A stretch of DNA of 64,000 nucleotides from Stappia sediminis (lineage in GTDB: Bacteria > Pseudomonadota > Alphaproteobacteria > Rhizobiales > Stappiaceae). The stretch is taken from the NCBI RefSeq assembly GCF_009826895.1, contig NZ_WUMV01000003.1, forward strand, positions 1 through 64,000, written 5' to 3'. A model generated the notes under the pieces. That model was not told the origin of the DNA. It did no database searches and was given only the letters and a program-made list of their open reading frames with translations. A program made the translations under genes and the position numbers. Shown here piece after piece: positions 17,471 through 25,804 of the stretch; the first letter of the stretch is position 1, and each line of letters begins with the position of its first letter.

Positions 17471-18687
17471 GCGCGCTGCCCCGCCGGGATTACGAGCCGG
17501 CTGCTGTTGGCCGCGGCCAGCGCCAGCAGCCCTCCCGACACCCCGACAACCATTACCGCACTGGCCAAACCGAGAGGAAGCAGGCCATTTTGCGCGATAC
17601 TCTCAAGGCTGGCGCGTGACACCGTATCGATCACGAGCAGCGTTGCGCATCCGAGCGGCAATGCCAGGTACCTCAGCAGCCCCGATCGCGAAAAAACCAG
17701 CGCCGCGATAGCCACGAGAGGCGCAAAGAAACACAAAAGAGCCCGGGATGTCATTTGCCCGGCGCGTTTCAAAACCTTGTCGCGCGGCGCCGAAAGCGCT
17801 CTGCCGAGACCAAGGACATCGGGATATGTCCACTCCCTTGAAATGAGCTCGCGCGGTGCGCGCTGCAAGATGTTGTCGAGCGTGACCGGAAGCGACAGTT
17901 CGCCGACCCGCACTGACGGCAGCGCCGGGATGGACGGGAACAACTCCCCCGCAAGTGCGCGCAGGTTCGGCCCGCGCCCGTTGTCGAGAATACTTCCGCC
18001 TTCCGCCGCCTGTCCCTTGTTGAAGTCATGGGCGACGACCTTGCCGAGGTCGAGGCTGTAGCGCCCCCCGTCATCGGGACCGTTGAGCGACCAGCCCTGA
18101 GCCTGCGTAATGCGCCAGATATCCGGCTGCGAAGGCTGATGAATGAAGAGATGGCGGTCTATCCCGTTTTCCGTCTCCTCGTTCAGGGCGATGAACGTCT
18201 TGCCCTTTATCGTCTGGATGGCGTCCTCGCGGCCCGGCTCCGTAATGCGGTTGAAGATGAACTGCGCCTTCAGGTCGAAAATCATTATCCGCTTCTGGAA
18301 GGCCATGACCGGGTTTATCCAGCCGGAAACCAGCAAAGAGACCAGACAGCCCGCGATACCCATGCCGACCGCAAGCTTCGGAATCCAGTTCCATGAAAAT
18401 CCTGCTGCCGAGAGCGCCACGATTTCCCGGTCCTCGCGCGTTGTATTCAGCGTCACGAAAATGCCGATCACCATCGCGAGCGGCAGCGCGAAATCGAAAA
18501 TTTCCGGTGTCGTCAACGCAAGGACCAATGTGACCTGAAGGAGCGTTCCGCCGTTGCGCAGAACGGTCTCCAGCAGGCCGGTCAGCGATTCCGCGACAAA
18601 CACAGCCTCGATCAGCAACAGGACGATGACGACCTGCCTCAACGCGCCAAGCGCTACCGACAATGTGACCGTGTTGAGAAACCTCAT
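17467..18687 (-). CDS. LptF-like YjgP/YjgQ family permease
   Basis: 406-residue membrane protein, same fold as its downstream neighbour: N-terminal helices (ALRQVVIVLLLIEAVFV), the conserved cytoplasmic loop with TTREDREIVALSAAG, a periplasmic domain (about residues 125-290) and three C-terminal helices. The loop containing EDREIVALSAAG is where this family contacts the LptB ATPase. It heads a two-gene minus-strand unit and is divergent from the PgpA-like gene across 208 bp, which must hold both promoters. I infer that it moves a locus-specific lipid, but ordinary LPS transport is not excluded. Confidence 0.82.
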   Translation of the reverse strand: MRFLNTVTLSVALGALRQVVIVLLLIEAVFVAESLTGLLETVLRNGGTLLQVTLVLALTTPEIFDFALPLAMVIGIFVTLNTTREDREIVALSAAGFSWNWIPKLAVGMGIAGCLVSLLVSGWINPVMAFQKRIMIFDLKAQFIFNRITEPGREDAIQTIKGKTFIALNEETENGIDRHLFIHQPSQPDIWRITQAQGWSLNGPDDGGRYSLDLGKVVAHDFNKGQAAEGGSILDNGRGPNLRALAGELFPSIPALPSVRVGELSLPVTLDNILQRAPRELISREWTYPDVLGLGRALSAPRDKVLKRAGQMTSRALLCFFAPLVAIAALVFSRSGLLRYLALPLGCATLLVIDTVSRASLESIAQNGLLPLGLASAVMVVGVSGGLLALAAANSSRLVIPAGQRA

Positions 18688-18895
18688 CGCTCCGCTTTGC
18701 TATCGCACGCCCGTTACCGCCTCATCTCAAACGCGCCGATCATAACGGCTGGATATGGCACAAGATATTGAATCTTGTCCAATATTCGAACATTCGGCGT
18801 TCTCCGCGGCAAAACGGACCCCGCCATCCCGGAAACGCGCTTTCACGACCGCCCGCGCAGTGATAATCCGTGATCCACGCTTTCGGAGCAACGCA

Positions 18896-19393
18896 ATGCA
18901 TGGAACATCGCAATCGACTGAGGCAAAGGGCCTGTCGAGACTGGCCTTCGGGATCGGCCTTTCGGGCGGCGCGGGCTTGGCGCCTTTCTGGCCCGGCACC
19001 TTCGGTGCGCTTGTCGGGCTTCCGCTGGCCTATGCATTGCAGCTTCTGCCCGTTGCGCTTGTCGTGGCCGCACTTGCGGGCCTTTTCGCCGTCGGCACCT
19101 GGGCCTCCGCGCGTGTGGCGCGGGATCGCGGAGAGGAAGACCCGCAAATCGTCGTGATTGACGAAACATTCGGTGCTGCGGCCACCGTGCTGGCACTGCC
19201 CCTTCACCCCGTTTGGTGGCTCGCCGGCTTCGTCGCGTTCCGGTTTTTCGACATCGTCAAACCCTGGCCGGTGAATGCGCTGCAGGACGGCGTGAAGGGT
19301 GGCTTCGGCATCATGCTGGACGATGCGGCCGCCGCACTTCAGGCGATCGTTTTGCTTTGGGCAGCCAAATTCGCGATAGACGCACTTTTTTGA
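18896..19393 (+). CDS. PgpA-like lipid phosphatase
   Basis: Membrane-associated phosphatase of 165 residues. PgpA hallmarks are present: GTFGALVGLP, then VIDETFGA with its acidic pair, FRFFDIVKPWP, and GGFGIMLDDAAAA near the end. In most bacteria PgpA removes phosphate from phosphatidylglycerol phosphate. Here it lies beside CDP-DAG synthase and inositol-phosphate synthase genes, so it could dephosphorylate phosphatidylinositol phosphate instead. The start at ATG 18896 is preferred over an in-frame ATG at 18755, which would add 47 residues unlike the family. It converges on the cdsA-like gene, with stop codons 6 bp apart. Confidence 0.8.
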   Translation: MHGTSQSTEAKGLSRLAFGIGLSGGAGLAPFWPGTFGALVGLPLAYALQLLPVALVVAALAGLFAVGTWASARVARDRGEEDPQIVVIDETFGAAATVLALPLHPVWWLAGFVAFRFFDIVKPWPVNALQDGVKGGFGIMLDDAAAALQAIVLLWAAKFAIDALF

Positions 19394-19399
19394 GCAGGA

Positions 19400-20332
19400 T
19401 TACAGGACAGCCAGCCAAACGGCGGCACCAACGACGACCGGCCCCGTCATGATCCACGCATCGGCGATATCGAAAACCCCGCCCTGCCTTGGCATGACAG
19501 GCGGATAGTCCTTCACGCCGGCAAGGCGCTTCAGGCGTGAAGCCGCGAGATCTCCCGCAACGGAAAAAAACGCGATCAATACCGAAAGCCCAAGCATCGC
19601 AAAAGGATCGGCGTCGACCAGCATATAACCGCCGATGATCGCCGTGGCGGCAAGCGCAAGCGCCCCGAACGCAAGTCCTTCCACGGTCTTGTTGGGAGAA
19701 AGGTTCGGGAATGCCTTCCTTTTACCGGCGAGCTTTCCGCCAAGTAGCGCGTAGCTGTCGTAAGTCTCCACGAGCAGGAACGCCAGAAGAAGAACGCCAC
19801 GCAAGGAAGGATCGCTCGCGGCCGCGGCGAACAGCATCAGAAACAGGCCGGGGAAAAAAAGGCTTTCTGCCGCGGTCACGGCCAGACCGGACATTTGCCT
19901 GCGCCCGATCGCGTGCCCTATCGCCAATGGTATCGCCATCAGCGTGCAAAGGCTTACGGCCTGGGGATAGGAAAGCAGATATCCGCTTGCGGCGGTTCCG
20001 GCCCCGATCAGGAGCGATGCCCCCGCCGCACGGCTTTTGAAACCCGCATTTTCGGCGGCATAACCGCACCGCCGGGCGCCGACGATTGCGACCTCATAGA
20101 AAACGCGCGCCGACAATGCGACGAGAAAAAGAAGCAGGACTGGCCCGCCTACCAGCAACGGCACCGCCCCGACGGCGAGAATGACGATTTCCGTCAGCAG
20201 CGTTGGCCAGAGCGAGCGGGAAACGCCGGCGGTTTTCGGTATCAGGCTCAGGACCGCGAGCAAAAGAACACCGATGGACAGTGCGAGGCCGACCGCAGCC
20301 GCGATGGGCCAGACTCCGACCGACACCGTCAC
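19400..20332 (-). CDS. CdsA-like phosphatidate cytidylyltransferase
   Basis: Polytopic membrane protein of 310 residues related to CDP-diacylglycerol synthase, which turns phosphatidate and CTP into CDP-DAG. The diagnostic region is present in somewhat divergent form: an acidic ETYDSYALLGGKLAGK, then FPNLSPNKTVEGLAFG, later SVAGDLAASRLKR and FDIADAW. The start is GTG 20332, overlapping the stop of the upstream reductase (GTGA), so it is coupled to it. The open frame continues upstream within the reductase gene but without family resemblance. An extra cdsA copy in this locus would supply CDP-lipid for the CDP-alcohol phosphotransferases. That it is an extra copy is inference. Confidence 0.82.
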   Translation of the reverse strand: MTVSVGVWPIAAAVGLALSIGVLLLAVLSLIPKTAGVSRSLWPTLLTEIVILAVGAVPLLVGGPVLLLFLVALSARVFYEVAIVGARRCGYAAENAGFKSRAAGASLLIGAGTAASGYLLSYPQAVSLCTLMAIPLAIGHAIGRRQMSGLAVTAAESLFFPGLFLMLFAAAASDPSLRGVLLLAFLLVETYDSYALLGGKLAGKRKAFPNLSPNKTVEGLAFGALALAATAIIGGYMLVDADPFAMLGLSVLIAFFSVAGDLAASRLKRLAGVKDYPPVMPRQGGVFDIADAWIMTGPVVVGAAVWLAVL

Positions 20333-21162
20333 GGCGTATGATGCTTTCTCACGATGCCCGCCTGCCAGGACCGAAGCGCCGGCGCGAGCACGCTGTGAAA
20401 CCTTGCCAGCAGCCCCATCTGGAGGCCCGGAGCGACGATGAATTTTCCCCTGTCGGCGCCGGCGACGATCTTCTCCGCGACCCTGCCGGCCGGCCACAGG
20501 CCGCCGCCCGCTGTTATCGCCTTGGTGGCGGCGGGCTTGGTCTTGCTCTCCATCACGAGCTGGGGTGTGTCGGTATCCGGCGGATAGGCAAGCGTCACCG
20601 AGATGTCGTGCGGAGCGAGCTCCACCCTGAGGACTTCCGCAAGCCCCCGCATCGCGAATTTCGAAGGTGCATAGGCGGAATAGCCATGGATGCCGAAGAA
20701 CGCCGCGCCGGAAGACACGAACACCAGGCGCCCACCGCCCGCAGCGGCCATTGCTTGCACACAATCCCTGGAAAACTGCAGGGCGCCGAAATAATTCGTC
20801 CGCATTTGCTCGAGGTGATCCTCAAGCGGCTGCTCCATGAACAGTCCCGGGCGGGCGATGCCGGCATTGGCGATCGCCCAGCCGGGCGCGCCCATCCGTT
20901 CGACGGCGGCCGCAACGGCTGCGCCCACCTCATCGCCTTCACTCACGTCGACCGAAAAGATCTCGATCCGCCGACCGGGAAACTTCGATACGAGCGAATC
21001 GCGCGCTTCCTCGAGCGCTCCACGCCGGCGGGCGAAAAGCGCCAGGTCGTGCCCTTTTCCCGCCAGGCGTTCGGCGAGCGCCAGGCCTATCCCGCTCGAC
21101 CCGCCGGTGATGAAGGCCGGGCGCGGCTTTTGCCCGGATGTCCTATCCGGATCGCGCGCCAC
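20329..21162 (-). CDS. Short-chain reductase resembling 3-ketosphinganine reductase
   Basis: 277-residue NAD(P)H-dependent SDR. The cofactor loop is TGGSSGIGLALAE near residue 19, NAG is in IANAGIA, the catalytic Ser precedes it in VFVSSGAAFF, and Tyr164-x3-Lys168 is in SAYAPSKFAM. The segment at 193-200 reads YPPDTDTP followed by TKP, which I recognise as the hallmark of eukaryotic-type 3-ketodihydrosphingosine reductase (KDSR). That enzyme reduces the product of serine palmitoyltransferase, and a gene for an SPT-like enzyme lies 2 kb upstream on the same strand. It starts 3 bp after the ino1 stop and is coupled to the cdsA-like gene, so it sits inside an operon. The substrate is inferred from motif and context. 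Confidence 0.8.
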   Translation of the reverse strand: MARDPDRTSGQKPRPAFITGGSSGIGLALAERLAGKGHDLALFARRRGALEEARDSLVSKFPGRRIEIFSVDVSEGDEVGAAVAAAVERMGAPGWAIANAGIARPGLFMEQPLEDHLEQMRTNYFGALQFSRDCVQAMAAAGGGRLVFVSSGAAFFGIHGYSAYAPSKFAMRGLAEVLRVELAPHDISVTLAYPPDTDTPQLVMESKTKPAATKAITAGGGLWPAGRVAEKIVAGADRGKFIVAPGLQMGLLARFHSVLAPALRSWQAGIVRKHHTP

Positions 21163-21165
21163 AGG

Positions 21166-22284
21166 TCAGCCCTCTTGGCTATGGCCGTCCGCAAAGGCGA
21201 CGAGCCGGTTGTAGCCCGTAGCATCGTCAAGCTGCACAGGGGGATGCTTGAAAAGGAACGCGGAGGCATCCTCGATCGGTCCGCCGAGGCCACGCTCGCG
21301 CGCGATGCGCGCGCAGCGGATGGCAACCAGCGCCATGGCTGCCGCATTCGGCGAATCCTCGACCTCTAGGCGCATTTCCACGGACGTGCGCGCGCCCCCC
21401 AGAAGCCTTCCTTCGAGGCGAACATAGGCAACCTTGCGATCGTTGAGCCAGGGAACGTAGTCCGAAGGCCCGATGCGGATCTCGTTGTCATCCAGGCGGG
21501 CGTCCATCGATGCCTGGACGGCTTCGGTCTTCGATTCGCGTTTCGTGGCGAGCCGATCCATATCCATCATGTTGAGGAAGTCGGTATTTCCGCCGACGTT
21601 GAGCTGATAGGTACGATCGACCTTGACGCCGCGCATGTCGGCCAGCCGTGCCAGCGATCGGTGGGTGATCGTCGCGCCGAACTGCGCCTTGAAATCATCG
21701 CCCAGAACGGGAAGGCCCGCCTGACGGAAACGTTCCGCCCAGACAGCGTCTGAGGCGATGAAGACCGGAATTCCGTTGACGAGCGCACAGCCCGCATCGA
21801 TCGCGCATTGCGCATAGAAGGCCACCGCTTCATGCGAGCCCACCGGCAGGAAATTGATGACGACCTCCGCTTCCGCCGCCTTCAGTGCGGCAACCACGTC
21901 CTCCCTTGAGAGGGCAGGTGCGGAGGACACCACGAAGCTTTTGTCCGGCGCCTGATTTCGCATGAATGCGGAAACGCCGTCGAGATCCGGTCCGCGCATG
22001 ACTTGAGCGGTCTGCCCGTCAAGTTCGGTGTAAAATCGCTCCGTGCAATTTGGTGCGGCGAATACCGCTTCACCCAAGGGTTTGCCAACCTTGCGCTGGT
22101 CCACATCGAAAGCCGCGACGATTTCCACATCCTGCGGACGATAGCCGCCAAGCACTGGGAATGTCACGCCAACCGCGTCATCGCCGAGAGCACGGCAATA
22201 AGAGATGCCCTGAACGAGGGAACTGGCGCAGTTCCCCACGCCAACGATGGCCGTTCTGATCGGCTTAACGGGATTGGATGTCAT
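21166..22284 (-). CDS. ino1: myo-Inositol-1(3)-phosphate synthase
   Basis: 372-residue NAD-dependent enzyme that converts glucose-6-phosphate to myo-inositol-3-phosphate. The dinucleotide loop is AIVGVGNCASSLVQG at residues 12-26. Further family segments are NFLPVGSHEA, VNGIPVF, GDDFKAQFGATITHR and LNVGGNTDFLNM. The length and these segments match the short prokaryotic form of mycobacteria and archaea rather than the longer eukaryotic one. De novo inositol synthesis is uncommon in Proteobacteria and usually signals inositol lipids or inositol solutes. It is followed within 3 bp by the KDSR-like gene. Confidence 0.93.
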   Translation of the reverse strand: MTSNPVKPIRTAIVGVGNCASSLVQGISYCRALGDDAVGVTFPVLGGYRPQDVEIVAAFDVDQRKVGKPLGEAVFAAPNCTERFYTELDGQTAQVMRGPDLDGVSAFMRNQAPDKSFVVSSAPALSREDVVAALKAAEAEVVINFLPVGSHEAVAFYAQCAIDAGCALVNGIPVFIASDAVWAERFRQAGLPVLGDDFKAQFGATITHRSLARLADMRGVKVDRTYQLNVGGNTDFLNMMDMDRLATKRESKTEAVQASMDARLDDNEIRIGPSDYVPWLNDRKVAYVRLEGRLLGGARTSVEMRLEVEDSPNAAAMALVAIRCARIARERGLGGPIEDASAFLFKHPPVQLDDATGYNRLVAFADGHSQEG

Positions 22285-22433
22285 TGTCGGTTGGAGGCCT
22301 TCAGCTTAAGCGATGAGTTTCGTTTCGAACGCGCGCCCACCCGTGAAACTCCATGCGGAGCCGGCGCCAATGGGCCGCTATAATGCACAGCGAACGCGCA
22401 GGTACTAGAGGTTTTTGCGCGTATCGGCCTTTC

Positions 22434-23072
22434 CTATTTCACGGCGATCGTTTCGACAACCGCCTGACCCGTCGAACGGTCCCTTCCGAACACCTTCACA
22501 TGGGCGATCTTGGGCATGATGCCGTCTTCCGCAACTTCGACGTAGGCATAGACCGGCTCGATCTGCCGTCCGTCGGCCGTCTTCAGGATAAGTGTCGCGG
22601 ACCCGGGCCCCTCCTGAACGAGCTTCGCTGCCCGCTCGGGAAAGGCGGTGATCCGGAGATCGAATTCATTTTCGTTCCCGCTGCGGCGGGCACGAACGCC
22701 GAAGGCCATCCTCTCTTCGAAGAAGCCGAGGTCCTTCTTCTTTCCGTTCGTATTGTAGCGGCGCCAATAGACGTCCACCGGCCTGTTCGGATCAAGACGC
22801 CCGTTGGCGTCGAACCTGGCTGCGTATATGACCGTGTTCGGATTGGTCGACCGCTGCAGGTAGAACAGCATGTTCGGCTCGTCCGGCACGGGCCATGTCG
22901 GCTGCACGACAGGAAGCTTGCGAACGATCGAAACCGTGGATCCGGCGGGCCGGCCCCCTTGCGCCGACACTTGCCCGCCGCCTGGCATGAAGGTTGCCGA
23001 GAAAAGCGTTGCAATCAGCGCGACCTTCAGTATCGCCGAATGATATTTGCCGATCGAAGCAAGAGGCATCAT
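22434..23072 (-). CDS. DUF4833 family secreted protein
   Basis: 212 residues with an N-terminal hydrophobic signal-like segment (about residues 14-30) and a soluble domain beginning with LFYLQRSTNPNTVIYAARF, followed by PVDVYWRRY and an AFGVRAR segment. I recognise this as the DUF4833 pattern. No catalytic function is known to me. From memory, unverified, this family occurs near inositol-lipid genes in Bacteroidota, which would suit its place between the SPT-like gene and ino1. A second ATG immediately follows the first (23069) and could be the true start. It is probably periplasmic, possibly acting on or carrying the lipid product. Confidence 0.72.
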   Translation of the reverse strand: MMPLASIGKYHSAILKVALIATLFSATFMPGGGQVSAQGGRPAGSTVSIVRKLPVVQPTWPVPDEPNMLFYLQRSTNPNTVIYAARFDANGRLDPNRPVDVYWRRYNTNGKKKDLGFFEERMAFGVRARRSGNENEFDLRITAFPERAAKLVQEGPGSATLILKTADGRQIEPVYAYVEVAEDGIMPKIAHVKVFGRDRSTGQAVVETIAVK

Positions 23073-23186
23073 GGCGCATCAACTTCCGGGCACTGCCGTG
23101 TGGTTTTCGAATTTGAATTACGCCTCAATTCAGCTACTGCCTCCTGAGCGTATTTCAAGTTCGGGCAACCAGGGCGTCCCTGCGGT

Positions 23187-24422
23187 TCAACTCCCCGCCG
23201 CTGCCGTGACTGCGGGCGCGGCCTCCGGTGTACCGTGGCACGCCGCGGCAGCGATTTCTATCACCCGGTCGATCTCTTCGAACGTGTGCTCCGCGGAGAT
23301 GAAGAAGCGAATCCGGGGCAGGTCCTTCGGAACGCCGATCTGCACGATGGGCGGAGCGTAAATGCCCTCATCCATCAACGCTTGCGAAACGAGCATGGTC
23401 TGATGCGGCGTATCGAAGAGAAGCGGTACGACGCCGTAGCCAAGGGCAGCCCCCGTGTTGAGGCCGCTCGCCTTTGCGCGATCCCTGAAGTAGGTGGACT
23501 TGCGATGCAGCTTTTCCACCTGTTCCGGCGTACGGCGAAGGAACGTCAGGGCGCCCTGCGCCGCGCCAAGCGCCGCAGGCGCGAGCCCGACCGAATAAAC
23601 GAAGCCCGGCAAGGTAAACCGGAGCCAGTCGATAACGCCCGCCTCGGCGCAAACGAAACCGCCGGAGGACACGAAGGACTTGGAAAGCGTGCCCACCGTC
23701 AGCTCGACGCGGCGCGGATCGATATCGAAGTGCTCGCAAAGCCCGCGGCCCGTCTTGCCGAGCACGCCATAGGAATGCGCTTCATCGACCAGAAGCCAGG
23801 CGTCATGCGCATCCTTGAGCTCCATGAGACGCGGCAGGTCGGGAATATCGCCATCCATGGAATAGAGGCCTTCGACCACGACCAGGACATGCCGATATTG
23901 GTTGCGCGTCGCCTCAAGCTTGGCCTCCAGATCGGAAAGATCGTTATGCTCGAAGGTCACGCAGTCGTAGCGGCCGCTCTTGGCGCCGACGAAAATCGAA
24001 TTGTGTGCAAGCTCGTCGATGAGAACGAGGTCGCGCGGCCCCATGAGATGGTTGATCAGCGAAACATTGGCGAGATAGCCGGAGACCAGCGTCATCGCGC
24101 CTCCCACACCAAGATAATCGGCGAGATCATCCTCGAACGCGCGGTGGCCCAGGCGCTCGCCGCCAACAAGGCGCGACGCGCCGACTCCGGTTCCAAGGCT
24201 ATGCAAAGCTTCGCTTGCCGAAGCGATGATTTCCGGATTTTTCGAAAGTCCGAGATAGTCGTAATGGGCGAAACTGACGAACGGCTTCGCGTTTTGCTCG
24301 CACAGGTCCTGCTGGCGGTCGACGGCGACGAAATACGGATTGTGACGCTCGATGATTGCCTTTCCGGCCAGGCGAAAACGCCGTTCGGATACTGCTGAGA
24401 AACTTGGCCGTTCAGGCTTCAT
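23187..24422 (-). CDS. Alpha-oxoamine synthase, serine-palmitoyltransferase-like
   Basis: 411-residue PLP enzyme of the family that condenses an amino acid with an acyl-CoA. It shows NYLG-like HYDYLGLS, the GTGVGASRLVGG loop, DELAHNS, VVEGLYSMDGD, VDEAHSYGVLG, and the PLP lysine K248 in GTLSKSF. Serine palmitoyltransferase, KBL and BioF share these motifs. The KDSR-like reductase downstream, and the absence of biotin or threonine genes, favour serine palmitoyltransferase or a close relative. I place the start at ATG 24422, which follows AGCGGGGG; the open frame extends to 24530 with unrelated sequence. It makes the long-chain base if the assignment is right. Confidence 0.78.
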   Translation of the reverse strand: MKPERPSFSAVSERRFRLAGKAIIERHNPYFVAVDRQQDLCEQNAKPFVSFAHYDYLGLSKNPEIIASASEALHSLGTGVGASRLVGGERLGHRAFEDDLADYLGVGGAMTLVSGYLANVSLINHLMGPRDLVLIDELAHNSIFVGAKSGRYDCVTFEHNDLSDLEAKLEATRNQYRHVLVVVEGLYSMDGDIPDLPRLMELKDAHDAWLLVDEAHSYGVLGKTGRGLCEHFDIDPRRVELTVGTLSKSFVSSGGFVCAEAGVIDWLRFTLPGFVYSVGLAPAALGAAQGALTFLRRTPEQVEKLHRKSTYFRDRAKASGLNTGAALGYGVVPLLFDTPHQTMLVSQALMDEGIYAPPIVQIGVPKDLPRIRFFISAEHTFEEIDRVIEIAAAACHGTPEAAPAVTAAAGS

Positions 24423-24664
24423 ACTTACCCCCGCTCTGCAGCGCCCTCCGCGCACCGCCGCAACCGCAGGTTTGGTGCGCGGCACGAACGCCGCGAAATT
24501 CCGATTGCCCGAAAACGCCTGACCGGGCAATGACGCTTATCCGGCCTGCAGCGACCTCCGCTATCGCGAATTCGGCTGTTTCACGCAGTCTCTCGGCACG
24601 TCGGATAAATGTTTCCGATATATGACATCGTCGCCGATGTCGAGTTCTGTTGACTGTTTTCATC

Positions 24665-25804
24665 TCAGTTTGATGGCATCTGTTGTGATTGATGCAACAA
24701 TCCAGCCTTCATTTCAACAATCACGAGAGGCACGATTTGCAGGAACTGCGTAATCGTCTGTGGATCGATTGCGCCTATGGTTCCGATACGGAAGGTAGAG
24801 GCGGATTTCATCTTCCCTGCATATATCGCAAAGCCTCTTTGCTTGAGAGCATTGTAGAAAATCTCAAATGAGAACCAGTCTTCCTCCGGCTCCCGGAACG
24901 ATGCGATGATCGGTGCCTGCAGCGAGTCGGCCAATGCCGTTTTAAACCCAAGTTCACGCATGCCTTCGATCAAGAGTTCACAATTTTTCTTGTAGCGTGC
25001 GTAGCGCGCCGGTGGTCCGCCCTCCTCGGTCAATTCGTCGAGAGCTTCGGCAAGGGCCGCGATTACATGCGTAGGTGGCGTAAAGCGGTATTGACCATCC
25101 ACCTCCAGTTGCCGGTACTGGGCGCAAAGATCAAGGACGAGCGACGAACCGCGGCCCGCTGCCGCTTCAAGCTCTTCGCGCCGCGCAAGAACGAACGAAA
25201 GCCCCGGCACGCCCTGCAGGCATTTGTTCGATGAAGCGGCGAGAGCGGTGATGTCCAGCGCTTCGACGTCGAGGGGAAGCGCACCGAAGCTGCTCATGGC
25301 ATCGACCAGAAGGCCCCTGCCGTGCCGCTTTACGGTTGCCGCAATCTCTTCAAGCGGATTGAGCAGTCCGGACGTCGTCTCGCAGTGCACGACGATGGCG
25401 GTGCGAAGGTCCGGGTCACTCGCCAGGCGTCGTTCCACTTCCTGAAGATCATGCAAACTGTCGTCAGCGACTTCGTATGCGGAAATGCGCTTGCCCAGTC
25501 GCTCGGCGATTTCGACGATGCGCCGGCCATAAGCCCCATTGACCAGAACGAGCGCGCCGGCGTCATCAGCGATGAAACTGGCGATCATCGCCTCGACCGC
25601 ATAGGTGCCGCTGCCTTGCAGCGGAACCGCCGCGAAACGCTCTCCAGCGCCCGCGATCTTCAAAATGCCGGAGCGCACTTTCTGCGAAAGGTGGAGGAAC
25701 TCCTCGTCCCTCGATCCCCAGTCGCGCAGCATCGCGCGCTTGACGCGCGCAGACGTCGTCAACGGGCCGGGCGTCAGCAGAAAAGGTTCGCGAATGTCGC
25801 TCAT
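24665..25804 (-). CDS. phnW: 2-Aminoethylphosphonate aminotransferase
   Basis: About 379-residue fold-type I PLP aminotransferase. The N-terminus LLTPGPLTTSARVK is typical of the AEP:pyruvate transaminase branch, QGSGTYAVEA follows, and the PLP lysine is in SSNKCLQGVPG. With PEP mutase and phosphonopyruvate decarboxylase directly upstream, the biosynthetic direction is indicated: phosphonoacetaldehyde to 2-aminoethylphosphonate (AEP). The start ATG overlaps the decarboxylase stop (ATGA at 25801-25804), so the genes are coupled. No phosphonatase (phnX) gene is visible, which also argues against AEP degradation. Confidence 0.88.
   Translation of the reverse strand: MSDIREPFLLTPGPLTTSARVKRAMLRDWGSRDEEFLHLSQKVRSGILKIAGAGERFAAVPLQGSGTYAVEAMIASFIADDAGALVLVNGAYGRRIVEIAERLGKRISAYEVADDSLHDLQEVERRLASDPDLRTAIVVHCETTSGLLNPLEEIAATVKRHGRGLLVDAMSSFGALPLDVEALDITALAASSNKCLQGVPGLSFVLARREELEAAAGRGSSLVLDLCAQYRQLEVDGQYRFTPPTHVIAALAEALDELTEEGGPPARYARYKKNCELLIEGMRELGFKTALADSLQAPIIASFREPEEDWFSFEIFYNALKQRGFAIYAGKMKSASTFRIGTIGAIDPQTITQFLQIVPLVIVEMKAGLLHQSQQMPSN

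Noticed and set aside
23187-24422. 8-Amino-7-oxononanoate synthase (BioF) or KBL assignment
   Set aside because: No biotin or threonine genes nearby, while a KDSR-like reductase is in the same operon; still not excluded by sequence alone.
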